Part shown: positions 25,184-33,753 of the stretch, in pieces
Layout of the letters: the number at the start of each line of letters is the position of its first letter
Numbering within the stretch: position 1 is the first letter of the stretch
Assembly (NCBI RefSeq): GCF_008254045.1
Contig: NZ_CP042425.1
Location: 2,356,001 to 2,420,000, forward strand
Origin: Limnoglobus roseus
GTDB taxonomy: Bacteria > Planctomycetota > Planctomycetia > Gemmatales > Gemmataceae
Length of the DNA: 64,000 bases
Direction: 5' to 3'
Program-made: the position numbers and the translations under genes
Notes under the pieces: model-generated
What the model saw: the letters and a program-made list of their open reading frames with translations, nothing else
The model's database searches: none
Told to the model about the DNA's origin: nothing

Positions 25184-26392
25184 TCATGCGAATCGCTTTA
25201 GTTCCTGGCGAAACGCCATGACGTTCGGGTACCTGTCGGATGCGTCTTGGCTGAGCGCTTTATGAATTACAGCTCCTAATTCCGTCGGGATGTCGGCCCG
25301 CCGTGCCGTGATTAAAATTGGCTTTACAGAAACAACGTGGGCGAGTTGGGCCGCAATTCCCCTCGGAAAATCGTGGGTGTATTGCTTCGTGAGCAGCCGG
25401 TAGAGTGTTGCCGCCGCCGAATATTGATCGGCTGCGGGTTTGACCTCTCGATAGTGCGTGACTTGCTCGGGAGACATAAAGAGTGGCGTTCCGCCGATCT
25501 CCCCTTGCATTGTCAGCCCGCTGAGTTTTGACGTCTCATAGGCACGAGCAAGCCCGAAGTCTGCGAGTTTGGCCGAACGCTTCGATCCGTCGCGACCCAC
25601 TAATATGTTCGCGGGTTTGATGTCACGATGAACGAAGCCTCTCGCGTGGGCATGGGCAAGGCCTCCGAGGGCCTGGCAGATAATCCGGACGGCGGTCCGC
25701 AAGTCGATTGGTCCTTCTGACTTGAGCCGCGATTCCAAATCTGAGCCGTTCACGAACTCCATCGTCATATAGACGATGCCACCGACTTCGGAAACTTCCC
25801 GACAGCCAACGATGTTAGGGTGGTTCAATTCCCCAAGGATTCTGGCTTCACGCAAGAACCGATCGATTTGTTTGCGATTGACCTCGCGGGCGGTCGAAAT
25901 GGTCTTCAGGGCGACGGTCTTCCCGTCCGCAAGGCAAGTCGCTCGATAAACGATTCCCATGCCGCCCCGCCCGATTTCGCCCTCGATCTTATGCCCGGGA
26001 ATGGTCGGGTGTGCCTCGTAATCACCCGTTTGATCGTCCGTAAGGTTCCCAGAAGCGGGCAAGTCAAGCGTTGGCGGTTGTTGGGGGGAATCGGCGAATA
26101 CCACCACCTTGAAGACGGTATGCCCGGCCCCGATTTCGTCCCCGTCAACCACATCGGCCGTTTTGACACGGAGTCCGTTGTGGAGTGTTCCGTTTCGGCT
26201 GTTCAGGTCGATAACGCGGCAGCGCGGCGGGTTAACTTCCACCAAGAAGTGACGGCGGGAGAAATGCGGGTCACCCTCCGGCAGACGAAGGTGCGCATCG
26301 GGCGCACGGCCAACGAGGAGCGTGTCATGCCCATCAAACTCAAATACTCGACCCTTATGAGGTCCCGCGATGACTGCGAGTTTGATCTTCAC
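25184..26392 (-). CDS. FHA-domain Ser/Thr protein kinase
   Basis: About 402 residues: an FHA domain (residues about 1-100: TLLVGRAPDAHLRLP; DPHFSRRHFLVEV; LNSRNGTLHNG) followed by a Hanks-type kinase domain (about 145-400) with GRGGMGIVYRA, FVHRDIKPANILVG and DFGLARAYE. The FHA domain binds phosphothreonine, so the protein can dock to phosphorylated partners. No membrane helix is seen, so it is cytoplasmic. GTG 26392 is chosen because FHA homologues begin at this point; an ATG at 26548 would add about 50 residues without homology. The region 26549-26741 shows no gene. Confidence 0.83.
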   Translation of the reverse strand: MKIKLAVIAGPHKGRVFEFDGHDTLLVGRAPDAHLRLPEGDPHFSRRHFLVEVNPPRCRVIDLNSRNGTLHNGLRVKTADVVDGDEIGAGHTVFKVVVFADSPQQPPTLDLPASGNLTDDQTGDYEAHPTIPGHKIEGEIGRGGMGIVYRATCLADGKTVALKTISTAREVNRKQIDRFLREARILGELNHPNIVGCREVSEVGGIVYMTMEFVNGSDLESRLKSEGPIDLRTAVRIICQALGGLAHAHARGFVHRDIKPANILVGRDGSKRSAKLADFGLARAYETSKLSGLTMQGEIGGTPLFMSPEQVTHYREVKPAADQYSAAATLYRLLTKQYTHDFPRGIAAQLAHVVSVKPILITARRADIPTELGAVIHKALSQDASDRYPNVMAFRQELKRFA

Positions 26393-26741
26393 ACCCACAC
26401 CCCGCTGGGTTGCCAGGAACGAAGTGAGCACAACGAAAGTGTCAGCCCATTGCGCGTCGCCGGGTTGCCGATTCTTACCGACCGTGCTTGCGTGGCGAAC
26501 ACTCCGGCCCGGCGTTTGCCCCAACGGTTCGTGGGGGTCAAGTGTCACAACTCAGATGCTCACGATGCTACTGACTTCGCTGTCGATCGGCTTGCGGTAA
26601 GCCTGTAGCGTCATAAGTTCCGCGGCTTCACCCGTTCTATTGTTGTACCATCGCATCAAATGCGGACCTCGCGGTCCCGCTCAGGAGGTGTGCCGTTCGA
26701 GTCGGAACTCGTTGACTGTCTTGGGAACCGGCTTCCGCACG

Positions 26742-28292
26742 TTACTCGGCTGATGGCTGATAGCGGTCGCGGCAGTTCCGGTACGCCTCCTCGACGGGGG
26801 CGAGAAGCTGCTTGGCCTTGCCGGGGTCGTCGGCGAGGAGGGCGTCTCGCAGTTCCTCCAGCCGCTCGCGGAGGGCTTCCGTCGTCTGCCAGGCTTCGGG
26901 GTTCATCCGGCCCGTGCGGATGAAAACGCCGACCTGCAACTTGCGGGTCAGGACGTCCCAACGCTCGATCTGGCGGATCGCCTCTTCCTTTTTCCCCGTG
27001 CGGACGGCGGCGACGGCTTCGGTGCGGACGCTAACGATTTCGGCGAACGCCTCCTTCGGGGCCGGGTAGTAGATGAACAGGGCGACCACGCTGAACACGA
27101 CCAGCCCGAATAGGGCGACCAGTCCCAAAACCAGCCCCGGCACGTTCTTGTTCCAAATTGATTTCGGGCGATCCGATGGAGTTGGTGCCGTCGTCAGCCA
27201 GCGTTCGACCCGCCCGGTGCGGTCGAGCCGGGCGAGGCCGGCTCCGAGAAGAACCAGTATGAGCGACCCGCCGAGGGCGACCGGCTCCAGCACTTCGACC
27301 TTTTGCAGCAGCTTCGCCCGCACCGCATCCCACCCGCCGCCCTGCTCGGACGGGAACGGACTCGTCCACTCGTCGAAGGCGTGGGTGTGACTGGCCTCCT
27401 CCTTCGCAAAATACAGCGGGCCTTCGGCGGCGTACCCCAAAGCCGTCGTGACCACGGCGACGCCGGCGAGCCACAACAGCACCCGCTTCCAGCCGAACAG
27501 GGCCGCGAGCCAGACCACCAGCCCGACGTTCACCCCGATGCCCAACTCGAACAGGGCGAACGCCGCCCCGACCGAGTTCCCGTGGTCGAAGATCAGGCCG
27601 AGCCGCATCATCCCCTGGAGCGGGCCGGTGTACATCGGCAGGGCGATGGCCGTCATCAGGGCCGGCGACGTGGGGTCGTCGTGCCGCATGCTCATGCCCA
27701 AGCTGCCGTGGGGCAGAAGCCCGGACAGCAGGCCCGTGAAGCCGAGGGCGAGCAGGACGTACTTCATCGACGGGCCGACCGCCTCGCGAGCCGCCGTGAC
27801 GACCACGGCGGCCAGCCGCTTGAGGCCCGGCGCGGGCAGCGGCTCGTCGCCCGGCGGGGTGGCGTCCGCGTCTTTGGCGAAGTTCCGCTCCCAGACCGCC
27901 CCGGCAGCCAGTGCGATGACCAGTGACCCGGCGGCGAAGCAGACGATGACGACCGGCTCGGACAGCGTCAGGCCGTACAGCAGCGACAGCGGGTTGATGT
28001 GCGGGGCGGCGAGGACGAACGCCAGGATCGTCCCGCTCGGCACCCCGGCCCGTCGCATCTCGCGGGCGATGGGGATGACGCCCAGCGAGCAGACCGGCAG
28101 GAGCATCCCCACGCACCAGGCCCGAAACAGCCCCTTCCACCCCTCGCCGCCGAACAACTTCCGGGTGCCTCCGGCCCCGAGCATCCGGCGCATGACGCCG
28201 GCGACGATGAGGCCGACGAGGAACGTCACCGACGCCTCAATGGCGATCTGCCCGGTGCGGAGCAGCACGCTCCAGAACATGCCTTCGGCCAT
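26742..28292 (-). CDS. ArsP/SO_0444-type permease (putative metal efflux)
   Basis: A 516-residue membrane protein with about 9-10 helices in the ArsP_1 permease pattern. The first half has GMLLPVCSLGVIPIAREMRR, the Pro/Cys signature of the permease fold, and VLAAPHINPLSLLYG; the second half repeats the theme. The central loop is His-rich (EEASHTHAFDEW), and the C-terminal ~90 residues form a charged soluble tail. SO_0444-like members export Cu/Zn and ArsP members export organoarsenicals; the metal neighbours favour a divalent metal. It is the last gene of a long minus-strand operon, 27 bp after moxR. Confidence 0.75.
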   Translation of the reverse strand: MAEGMFWSVLLRTGQIAIEASVTFLVGLIVAGVMRRMLGAGGTRKLFGGEGWKGLFRAWCVGMLLPVCSLGVIPIAREMRRAGVPSGTILAFVLAAPHINPLSLLYGLTLSEPVVIVCFAAGSLVIALAAGAVWERNFAKDADATPPGDEPLPAPGLKRLAAVVVTAAREAVGPSMKYVLLALGFTGLLSGLLPHGSLGMSMRHDDPTSPALMTAIALPMYTGPLQGMMRLGLIFDHGNSVGAAFALFELGIGVNVGLVVWLAALFGWKRVLLWLAGVAVVTTALGYAAEGPLYFAKEEASHTHAFDEWTSPFPSEQGGGWDAVRAKLLQKVEVLEPVALGGSLILVLLGAGLARLDRTGRVERWLTTAPTPSDRPKSIWNKNVPGLVLGLVALFGLVVFSVVALFIYYPAPKEAFAEIVSVRTEAVAAVRTGKKEEAIRQIERWDVLTRKLQVGVFIRTGRMNPEAWQTTEALRERLEELRDALLADDPGKAKQLLAPVEEAYRNCRDRYQPSAE

Positions 28293-28319
28293 GATGAATG
28301 CTCCGTGGCGGCGTGGCGG

Positions 28320-29264
28320 TCAGACCGGCACGGACACCGCTTCGAGTAGGTGGTGGATGACGCCCCCGGCGGCGTCCGGGGCGAGGCCGAGGCGGACGCC
28401 GAGGACCGGGGCCGCGACGTCTTGCACGTCGTCGGGGGTGACGAACGGGCGGTCCTTCAGGAACGCCCACGCCTGGGCCACCCGCTGCCAGATGAGCAGC
28501 CCACGCGGACTCAGCCCGAGCGTCACCTTCGGGTGCGACCGGGTCGCCCGCCCCAGATCGACCAGATAGGCCCGCACGTTCGGCTGCACGGCGACCCGCG
28601 CCACCTGTGCCTGCAACGCCGCGAGTTCGCCCTCGGTCAGGCTCGGGTCGCTGCCCGGCTCGCCGGTCACGTCGCCGATCGCGGCGGCGAGGAGGTCGAG
28701 TTCGTCGCCCCGGTCGGGGTAGCCGACCGACAGCTTCATGGCGAAGCGGTCGAGTTGGGCTTCCGGCAGCGGGTAGGTGCCGTGGTGTTCGACCGGGTTC
28801 TGGGTGGCGATGACGAAGAACGTCGGGGCCAGGGTGCGGCGGACGTTGTCCACCGTCGCCTGCCGCTCGGCCATCGCCTCCAGCAAGGCCGACTGGGTGC
28901 GGGGCGTAGTCCGGTTGATCTCGTCAGCCAGCAGCACGTCGGCGAACACGGGGCCGGGCTGGAACTCGAACTCGCGGGTCTTCTGGTTGAAGATCGAGAA
29001 CCCGGTGATGTCGCCGGGCAGCAGGTCCGGGGTACACTGGACGCGGGCGAACGTGCCACCGACCGCCCCGGCCACCGCTTTGGCCAGCGTCGTCTTCCCC
29101 AGGCCGGGCAAGTCTTCGAGCAGGAGATGTCCGCGAGCCAGCAGGCAGGCGATCACCTGTTCCACCACCCGACCCTTACCCCGCAACGCCCGGTTCAAGG
29201 CGGCACGCAGCCGGTCGATCTGCCCCGTGCCGGGGACGGCACCGGCGGACATTTTGCATTCCAT
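28320..29264 (-). CDS. MoxR-family AAA+ ATPase
   Basis: A 314-residue AAA+ protein of the MoxR group. Walker A-type LEDLPGLGKTTLAKAVAGAV, Walker B VLLADEINRTTPRTQSALLE, sensor 1 FFVIATQNPVEHHGTYPLPE and LDRFAMKLSVGYP are all visible. MoxR proteins act as chaperones for assembly of metal-containing or envelope complexes, usually with DUF58/VWA partners. ATG 29264 follows GTGGAG; a GTG four codons upstream is possible. It lies between the transglutaminase-like gene and the permease, forming the usual MoxR-DUF58-transglutaminase set but inside a metal-handling operon. Confidence 0.9.
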   Translation of the reverse strand: MECKMSAGAVPGTGQIDRLRAALNRALRGKGRVVEQVIACLLARGHLLLEDLPGLGKTTLAKAVAGAVGGTFARVQCTPDLLPGDITGFSIFNQKTREFEFQPGPVFADVLLADEINRTTPRTQSALLEAMAERQATVDNVRRTLAPTFFVIATQNPVEHHGTYPLPEAQLDRFAMKLSVGYPDRGDELDLLAAAIGDVTGEPGSDPSLTEGELAALQAQVARVAVQPNVRAYLVDLGRATRSHPKVTLGLSPRGLLIWQRVAQAWAFLKDRPFVTPDDVQDVAAPVLGVRLGLAPDAAGGVIHHLLEAVSVPV

Positions 29265-29297
29265 CGTCTCCACCACAGTTACGCTCCCATCGTGGCG

Positions 29298-31637
29298 TTA
29301 AGAAGGACTGAGTTGTTGCCAACGCCATAGGGTCCAGCCCTCGAGGACGCGGCGGCAAACGACCACCGCGTCGGCCTCGTCCCAGGGCGGCGATACCTCC
29401 GGGGCGTAAGCCGCCCACTCGGACATGCGGATCAGGCGGTCAAGGTCGGGGTCATGCTCCGAGGCATCGGAGCGAACACCTCGCAGCCAGGAACACGCTG
29501 TCTGACGAGGGCCGCGTGGTCGGCCCGCCCACCGGCCCCGGCGTTCGAGCAGCCGCACGGCTCGGCGGACCTGTTCCCGCCACGTCTTCCCCGGCCACAA
29601 TCGCCAGACGCCGACTGCTGCGGCGTCGAGGACGGCCCGGCGGCGGCCCCAGGCGACGACCAAGGCGGCGACGGTGACGAACAGTTCGATCGCGTGCCGC
29701 CCCGCCCACGCCGCGACCGCGACGAGTGCCTGGAGGATGCGTTCGGAGAGCGGCAGCTTCGGCCCCAGCACCGCGTAACCGGGCGTCGGCTCGACCACCA
29801 TCCAGTGGCCGTCCTGAAGCCGCACCTCGGCCCAGGTGTGGAGGTCGGTCGTCCGCACCGGCGTGTGGGCCGTCTGCTGGTCGTAGGCGTCCGGTGCGGC
29901 GTAGTAGCCCAGGCACACCCGCGTCGGGTAGTCGAGCGAGCGGAGCAGGAGCGCGGCGGCGGTGGCGAACAGGTAGTCCGGGCCGCCACGGGATTCGGTC
30001 AGGAACCACAGCACCGGGGCGGGATGGTCGGGCGGGGTGGCGGCTGTGGGGTCGAACGTGTACCCGGTGCGGAGCTTCGTGACGACGGCCTCGATCTGCT
30101 GCCAACCCCGATCCCGGTCGCCGGCCCACTCGCGGGCCAGGCGGTCGATCTCGGGGCGGATCGCATCCTGCATCTCGCAGAGATCCGGGGCCGTTACGCC
30201 AGCGGCTCCCGCCCGGACGAATGCTGCGTCTGGCAGCCGGGCCGGGTCGAGCGTGTGGCAGTCGGTGGTGACAATCACCCCCGGCGGCGTGCGTTTTCTG
30301 CCGGCCAAAGCGAGGACACCGTCGTGGTCCCATTCGTAGTAGTCCGGCTTGTCTACCTTGTTGATGCGGAACCGGGTGAGCATGGCCGGCGTCGGGACGA
30401 GGTTGTCCGCCATGTCCGCCGCCTTGAGCCGGTGCCGTTCGTCCTCCCGATACCAGTTCGCGGACGACTTGAATTGGCCGAGCCGCATCCAGTCGCCGCC
30501 TTCGGCTTCGATGGATCTGCTGCTCGGCTTGCGGGCCTCGATCAACCGCTTACCGATCGCATCGTAACCGCCGTAGGCGACCAGCCGGACGTGCAGCGGC
30601 GTCCGCCCATCGACCTCGAACAGCCCACGGGCCGCGCGACTGTCGGGCTTCTTGTCCCCCTTCGGCCCCGTGCGGCTGGTGTCGAAGTCCCGGTTGGGGC
30701 GGCGGTTGTCCGGCGGCTTGCCGTCCGACTGGATCACCTCCGCGAACCCGCCCGCCACCATTCGTTCTTGGTCCGCCGGCGGCTTGTGCGGCGGGCCGTA
30801 GGTGTCACTGACCACGTCAACGAGGGACCGGTCGGTGTCCTCGATCATCTTCTCCGTCTCGACCATTCCCGCCGCCTTCGCGTCGTCGCCTGGCGTCTCT
30901 TCCGGGCCGTCGCCGACGCCGTACCGCGCGAACGGGTCCGTCTCCCCGGTCCCGCCGGACGTGGGTATCAGTTCCACGAGGGCTAACGCCGCCCGCTTCG
31001 GCCCGACCAGGGCCAAGGCCAGCCCACCCCCGACCGCAAACAGGAGTAGGAGCAGCCCGACCCACGGGAGGCGTTGCCGCTCCGGTAGCTCTTCGACGGC
31101 GACGGCCCGCTCCGGGGCGACGCACACGGCCCTCAATCCGGTCCAGTACACCAGCATGAGCCAGATGCTGCCGGTGGCCGTGTACAGTCCCAGGATCACC
31201 ATGACCGCCGGGTGGCCGGTCATGACGGCGGCGAACAGTGTGAGGAATAGGCTGACGACGCACGCCAGCCGCAGGCACGCGAACCACCCGCCGCACGCCG
31301 CCAGCCCCAGCCCGACGTTCCGCAGCCCGAACACCATCTGGAGTTCGAGCGGGTCGCCGTCGCCGGTCCAACTTCGCCGCAGCGGTTCGACCGCGAACGG
31401 TGCCGCTGCCAGTCCGAGTGTGAGCGGGAACACCCACTTCGGCGGGTTCCGGTGCGAGTCCGCCGGCACGGGAACGAACAGATTCACGACGAGGGCGAGG
31501 GTGACCCACCCCGCCGCCAGCCCCAGGCTCGCGGCCACGGCCCGCGTGTCGATGGCGGCGACCTCGACCGCCGCAGCCGACAGCGCGAGCAGCACGAACG
31601 TGACCCGCCGCACCAGCCGGGACATCTCAGGAGCCAT
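29298..31637 (-). CDS. TgpA-like membrane protein with degenerate transglutaminase domain
   Basis: A 779-residue protein. About seven N-terminal helices (residues 10-215) precede a long polar extracytoplasmic segment, a transglutaminase-like core (about 540-630) and a further helix near 665 (AIELFVTVAALVVAWG). In the core, the position of the nucleophile in GxCxxFA reads GPDYLFA, with Asp (codon 29976-29978) instead of Cys. The His (DLHTWAEV) and the acidic residue in VVEPTPGY remain. It is therefore probably a non-catalytic binding or scaffold version. The ATG at 31637 overlaps the DUF58 stop by 11 bp, so the two are coupled. Confidence 0.82.
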   Translation of the reverse strand: MAPEMSRLVRRVTFVLLALSAAAVEVAAIDTRAVAASLGLAAGWVTLALVVNLFVPVPADSHRNPPKWVFPLTLGLAAAPFAVEPLRRSWTGDGDPLELQMVFGLRNVGLGLAACGGWFACLRLACVVSLFLTLFAAVMTGHPAVMVILGLYTATGSIWLMLVYWTGLRAVCVAPERAVAVEELPERQRLPWVGLLLLLFAVGGGLALALVGPKRAALALVELIPTSGGTGETDPFARYGVGDGPEETPGDDAKAAGMVETEKMIEDTDRSLVDVVSDTYGPPHKPPADQERMVAGGFAEVIQSDGKPPDNRRPNRDFDTSRTGPKGDKKPDSRAARGLFEVDGRTPLHVRLVAYGGYDAIGKRLIEARKPSSRSIEAEGGDWMRLGQFKSSANWYREDERHRLKAADMADNLVPTPAMLTRFRINKVDKPDYYEWDHDGVLALAGRKRTPPGVIVTTDCHTLDPARLPDAAFVRAGAAGVTAPDLCEMQDAIRPEIDRLAREWAGDRDRGWQQIEAVVTKLRTGYTFDPTAATPPDHPAPVLWFLTESRGGPDYLFATAAALLLRSLDYPTRVCLGYYAAPDAYDQQTAHTPVRTTDLHTWAEVRLQDGHWMVVEPTPGYAVLGPKLPLSERILQALVAVAAWAGRHAIELFVTVAALVVAWGRRRAVLDAAAVGVWRLWPGKTWREQVRRAVRLLERRGRWAGRPRGPRQTACSWLRGVRSDASEHDPDLDRLIRMSEWAAYAPEVSPPWDEADAVVVCRRVLEGWTLWRWQQLSPS

Positions 31638-32895
31638 GTCGTGCCTCCCGCCAGCCGCCCTTGAGCAGGGCCGGGATCGCGTCGGCCGAGTCGATGAGCA
31701 GCCACGGCGTCGGGCAATGACCGCAGGAGGCGACGTTGACCGAGTCGGCGAACGCCCCGGCCTTCAGCACTACCCACCGCTGGTCTTCGGCCTCGCACGC
31801 CCCGCAGCCGCCGTGGGCGTGCGTGTGGTCGGTGGTGACGATCACTTGCAGGCCGTCGCGGAAGCCTTTGCATTTCGGACAGGCCAGCACGTCGGCGAGC
31901 GGCTGAGGGGTGTCGCTGGGGAGGGCGGCCAGGGCGTCGAGAATCGTGTGCAACTGGCTCTGGCCGGACGCCGGGGGAATGTCGTGTCCGCCCCACGACA
32001 GGCCGACCTGCGCGCCGTCCGCGAGCCACCCCTTCGCGAAGCTGGCGGCGACGCGGATCGCCCACTCGCGGGACGAGTCCGGGCCGGTGCCGGCGTGGAC
32101 GCACGGGTCGGCGTCGAGAACCAGCTGGATCACCGGGCGGGAGTTCGATTCGAGTTCGCACACGACGAGCCGGTCGTGCCGGGCCGACTGCCCCCAGTGG
32201 ATGCGGCGGGGCGAGTCCCCCCGGCGGTAGGGCCGGACGCCTAGCACGTCACCGTTCGTACCGACCTTGCTGCGGGACACGTTCCCCTCGACCTGACGGT
32301 CGCCGCCCACCGGCGGGATCGGCCCGACCGGGTACGTGCGGGGCCAAACGACCAACGGCCCCTCGATCGTCAGTGCGCGGCTGTTCTCCCACAGGCCGAA
32401 CGGGAACCCGGTGGAGAGCCGTGGCGTGACGAGCGGGTAGACGCCTCGGCACGACAGTGTTAAGGTCCATCGGCACAGGGCGGTTCGCCGTCGCGGGGCA
32501 GTCGAGACTCCGGCGACCGGGTCAGACGAGCCGCCGAACCCTGCCTTCACCGCCAGCCCCCATGCGGCCCACGGCAGGCGGTTGCGGAGCGTCAACCGGA
32601 CTTCGACGGCGTCGCCCTCCGAGGCCCGCGAGCGGTCGAAGGCGACGGCCCCGGCCAGCCCCCGCACCGACAGCCACGGCCAGATCACGCCGAGGGCGAC
32701 CACGGCCAGAACGCCGCCGCCCAGGACGAACCCCTGGGCGTGCAGGAACAACCCGCACAGGAGCGATACGGCACCCGCCAGCAACAGGACGCCGAGCGGG
32801 TGACAGATCCAACCGCGAACCCGCGCACTGAACCGGGGCGAGAAGTCGTAGGTGGCGACGGCGCGGAGCCGGTCGCCGATCAGAACTGCCGGCAT
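31627..32895 (-). CDS. DUF58 domain protein
   Basis: A 422-residue protein with two N-terminal helices (WICHPLGVLLLAGAVSLLCG; FVLGGGVLAVVALGVIWPWL) and a DUF58 core containing LGVRPYRRGDSPRRIHWGQS near residue 240. DUF58 proteins carry a VWA-like metal-adhesion fold and work with MoxR ATPases. It has two CxxC-type clusters near the C-terminus (ACPKCKG; CGACEAE) and a THAHGGCG segment, unusual additions that could bind metal. ATG 32895 follows GGGAGTGA. It overlaps the transglutaminase-like gene by 11 bp. Confidence 0.82.
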   Translation of the reverse strand: MPAVLIGDRLRAVATYDFSPRFSARVRGWICHPLGVLLLAGAVSLLCGLFLHAQGFVLGGGVLAVVALGVIWPWLSVRGLAGAVAFDRSRASEGDAVEVRLTLRNRLPWAAWGLAVKAGFGGSSDPVAGVSTAPRRRTALCRWTLTLSCRGVYPLVTPRLSTGFPFGLWENSRALTIEGPLVVWPRTYPVGPIPPVGGDRQVEGNVSRSKVGTNGDVLGVRPYRRGDSPRRIHWGQSARHDRLVVCELESNSRPVIQLVLDADPCVHAGTGPDSSREWAIRVAASFAKGWLADGAQVGLSWGGHDIPPASGQSQLHTILDALAALPSDTPQPLADVLACPKCKGFRDGLQVIVTTDHTHAHGGCGACEAEDQRWVVLKAGAFADSVNVASCGHCPTPWLLIDSADAIPALLKGGWREARHGS

Positions 32896-32921
32896 TGGGT
32901 TCACTCCCTTCACCTGCTGGG

Positions 32922-33752
32922 TCACTTCTGGACGTACTCTTCCGGCACGCGGATCGTCCCCGGCCTGTCCTTCGCCTGCTTCACGAATTCGTCCACGCAC
33001 GGCGGGCAGCAGAACGTGTACGTTTTCCCGCCGACGACCCAGGAGCAGTCCTGGTGGGCCTTCGTACCCGTTATCGGGCAGAGCAGGTCGCCGGCACTCG
33101 GGTGCGCGTCGTGCTTGGCCCGAAACCCTTTGAACTTCTCCGACGCCGTCCGCCGCCCGTTCGCCACGATGTCGGCGGCGGTGTAATCCCCGCCGGACGT
33201 CAGGTACAGCCGCCGCTCCTCGTCGTCGGCGACTTTGGCCGGCATCTCGGCGGCGTGGTCGGCGGCACCCACGGAGGCGGTGAACCGGAACCGCTTCCCC
33301 TCCACGCTCAAGTTCGGAACGGTCACTTCGAGCGGTCGGGCCACGACCGCTCCCGGCACCGCCGTGACGAACCGGGACGTTGTCCCCGGCGGATCGCCCG
33401 GCTGCGGGGACGGGGCGAGCATGACTTCGACCGCCGCCGGGTCACCCGACCCTTTGAGCAGAGCGGGCAGCGGCTCGCCCGCGACGGCTTGCACGCGGCC
33501 CTCGTCGGCCCCGAGGACGAACAGGTGGAGCTTCCCATCAGTCGCCAGCACCACCTCGGCGTGGTACTCGTCGTTGCCGAGCGAGACGATGCGGCTGTGA
33601 ACGCTCGGCCCCCGGTCGGCGGCGGCATGGGCGTGGTTGTGCGGCCTGGGGACGGGCCGTCCCTTCTGGGCTTGGTACGCCAGCACCCCGACCGCCCCCA
33701 CGATGGTGAGAACGCCGACCGCCGTGACGACACCGCCCCGATCAACGGCCAT
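32922..33752 (-). CDS. Membrane-anchored Cys-rich YHS/TRASH-like metal-binding protein
   Basis: A 276-residue protein with an N-terminal helix (GVVTAVGVLTIVGAVGVLAY), a His-containing linker (RPHNHAHAAADRG), two beta-rich repeats and a C-terminal cysteine motif: CPITGTKAHQDCSWVVGGK then YTFCCPPCVDEFVK. This resembles YHS/TRASH domains that bind copper or other soft metals. It starts one base before the stop of the propeller lipoprotein gene (start 33752, stop 33754-33756), so they are translationally coupled. It is probably periplasmic and passes metal between the lipoprotein and inner-membrane components. The domain name rests on motif likeness only. Confidence 0.65.
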   Translation of the reverse strand: MAVDRGGVVTAVGVLTIVGAVGVLAYQAQKGRPVPRPHNHAHAAADRGPSVHSRIVSLGNDEYHAEVVLATDGKLHLFVLGADEGRVQAVAGEPLPALLKGSGDPAAVEVMLAPSPQPGDPPGTTSRFVTAVPGAVVARPLEVTVPNLSVEGKRFRFTASVGAADHAAEMPAKVADDEERRLYLTSGGDYTAADIVANGRRTASEKFKGFRAKHDAHPSAGDLLCPITGTKAHQDCSWVVGGKTYTFCCPPCVDEFVKQAKDRPGTIRVPEEYVQK

Positions 33753-33753
33753 G

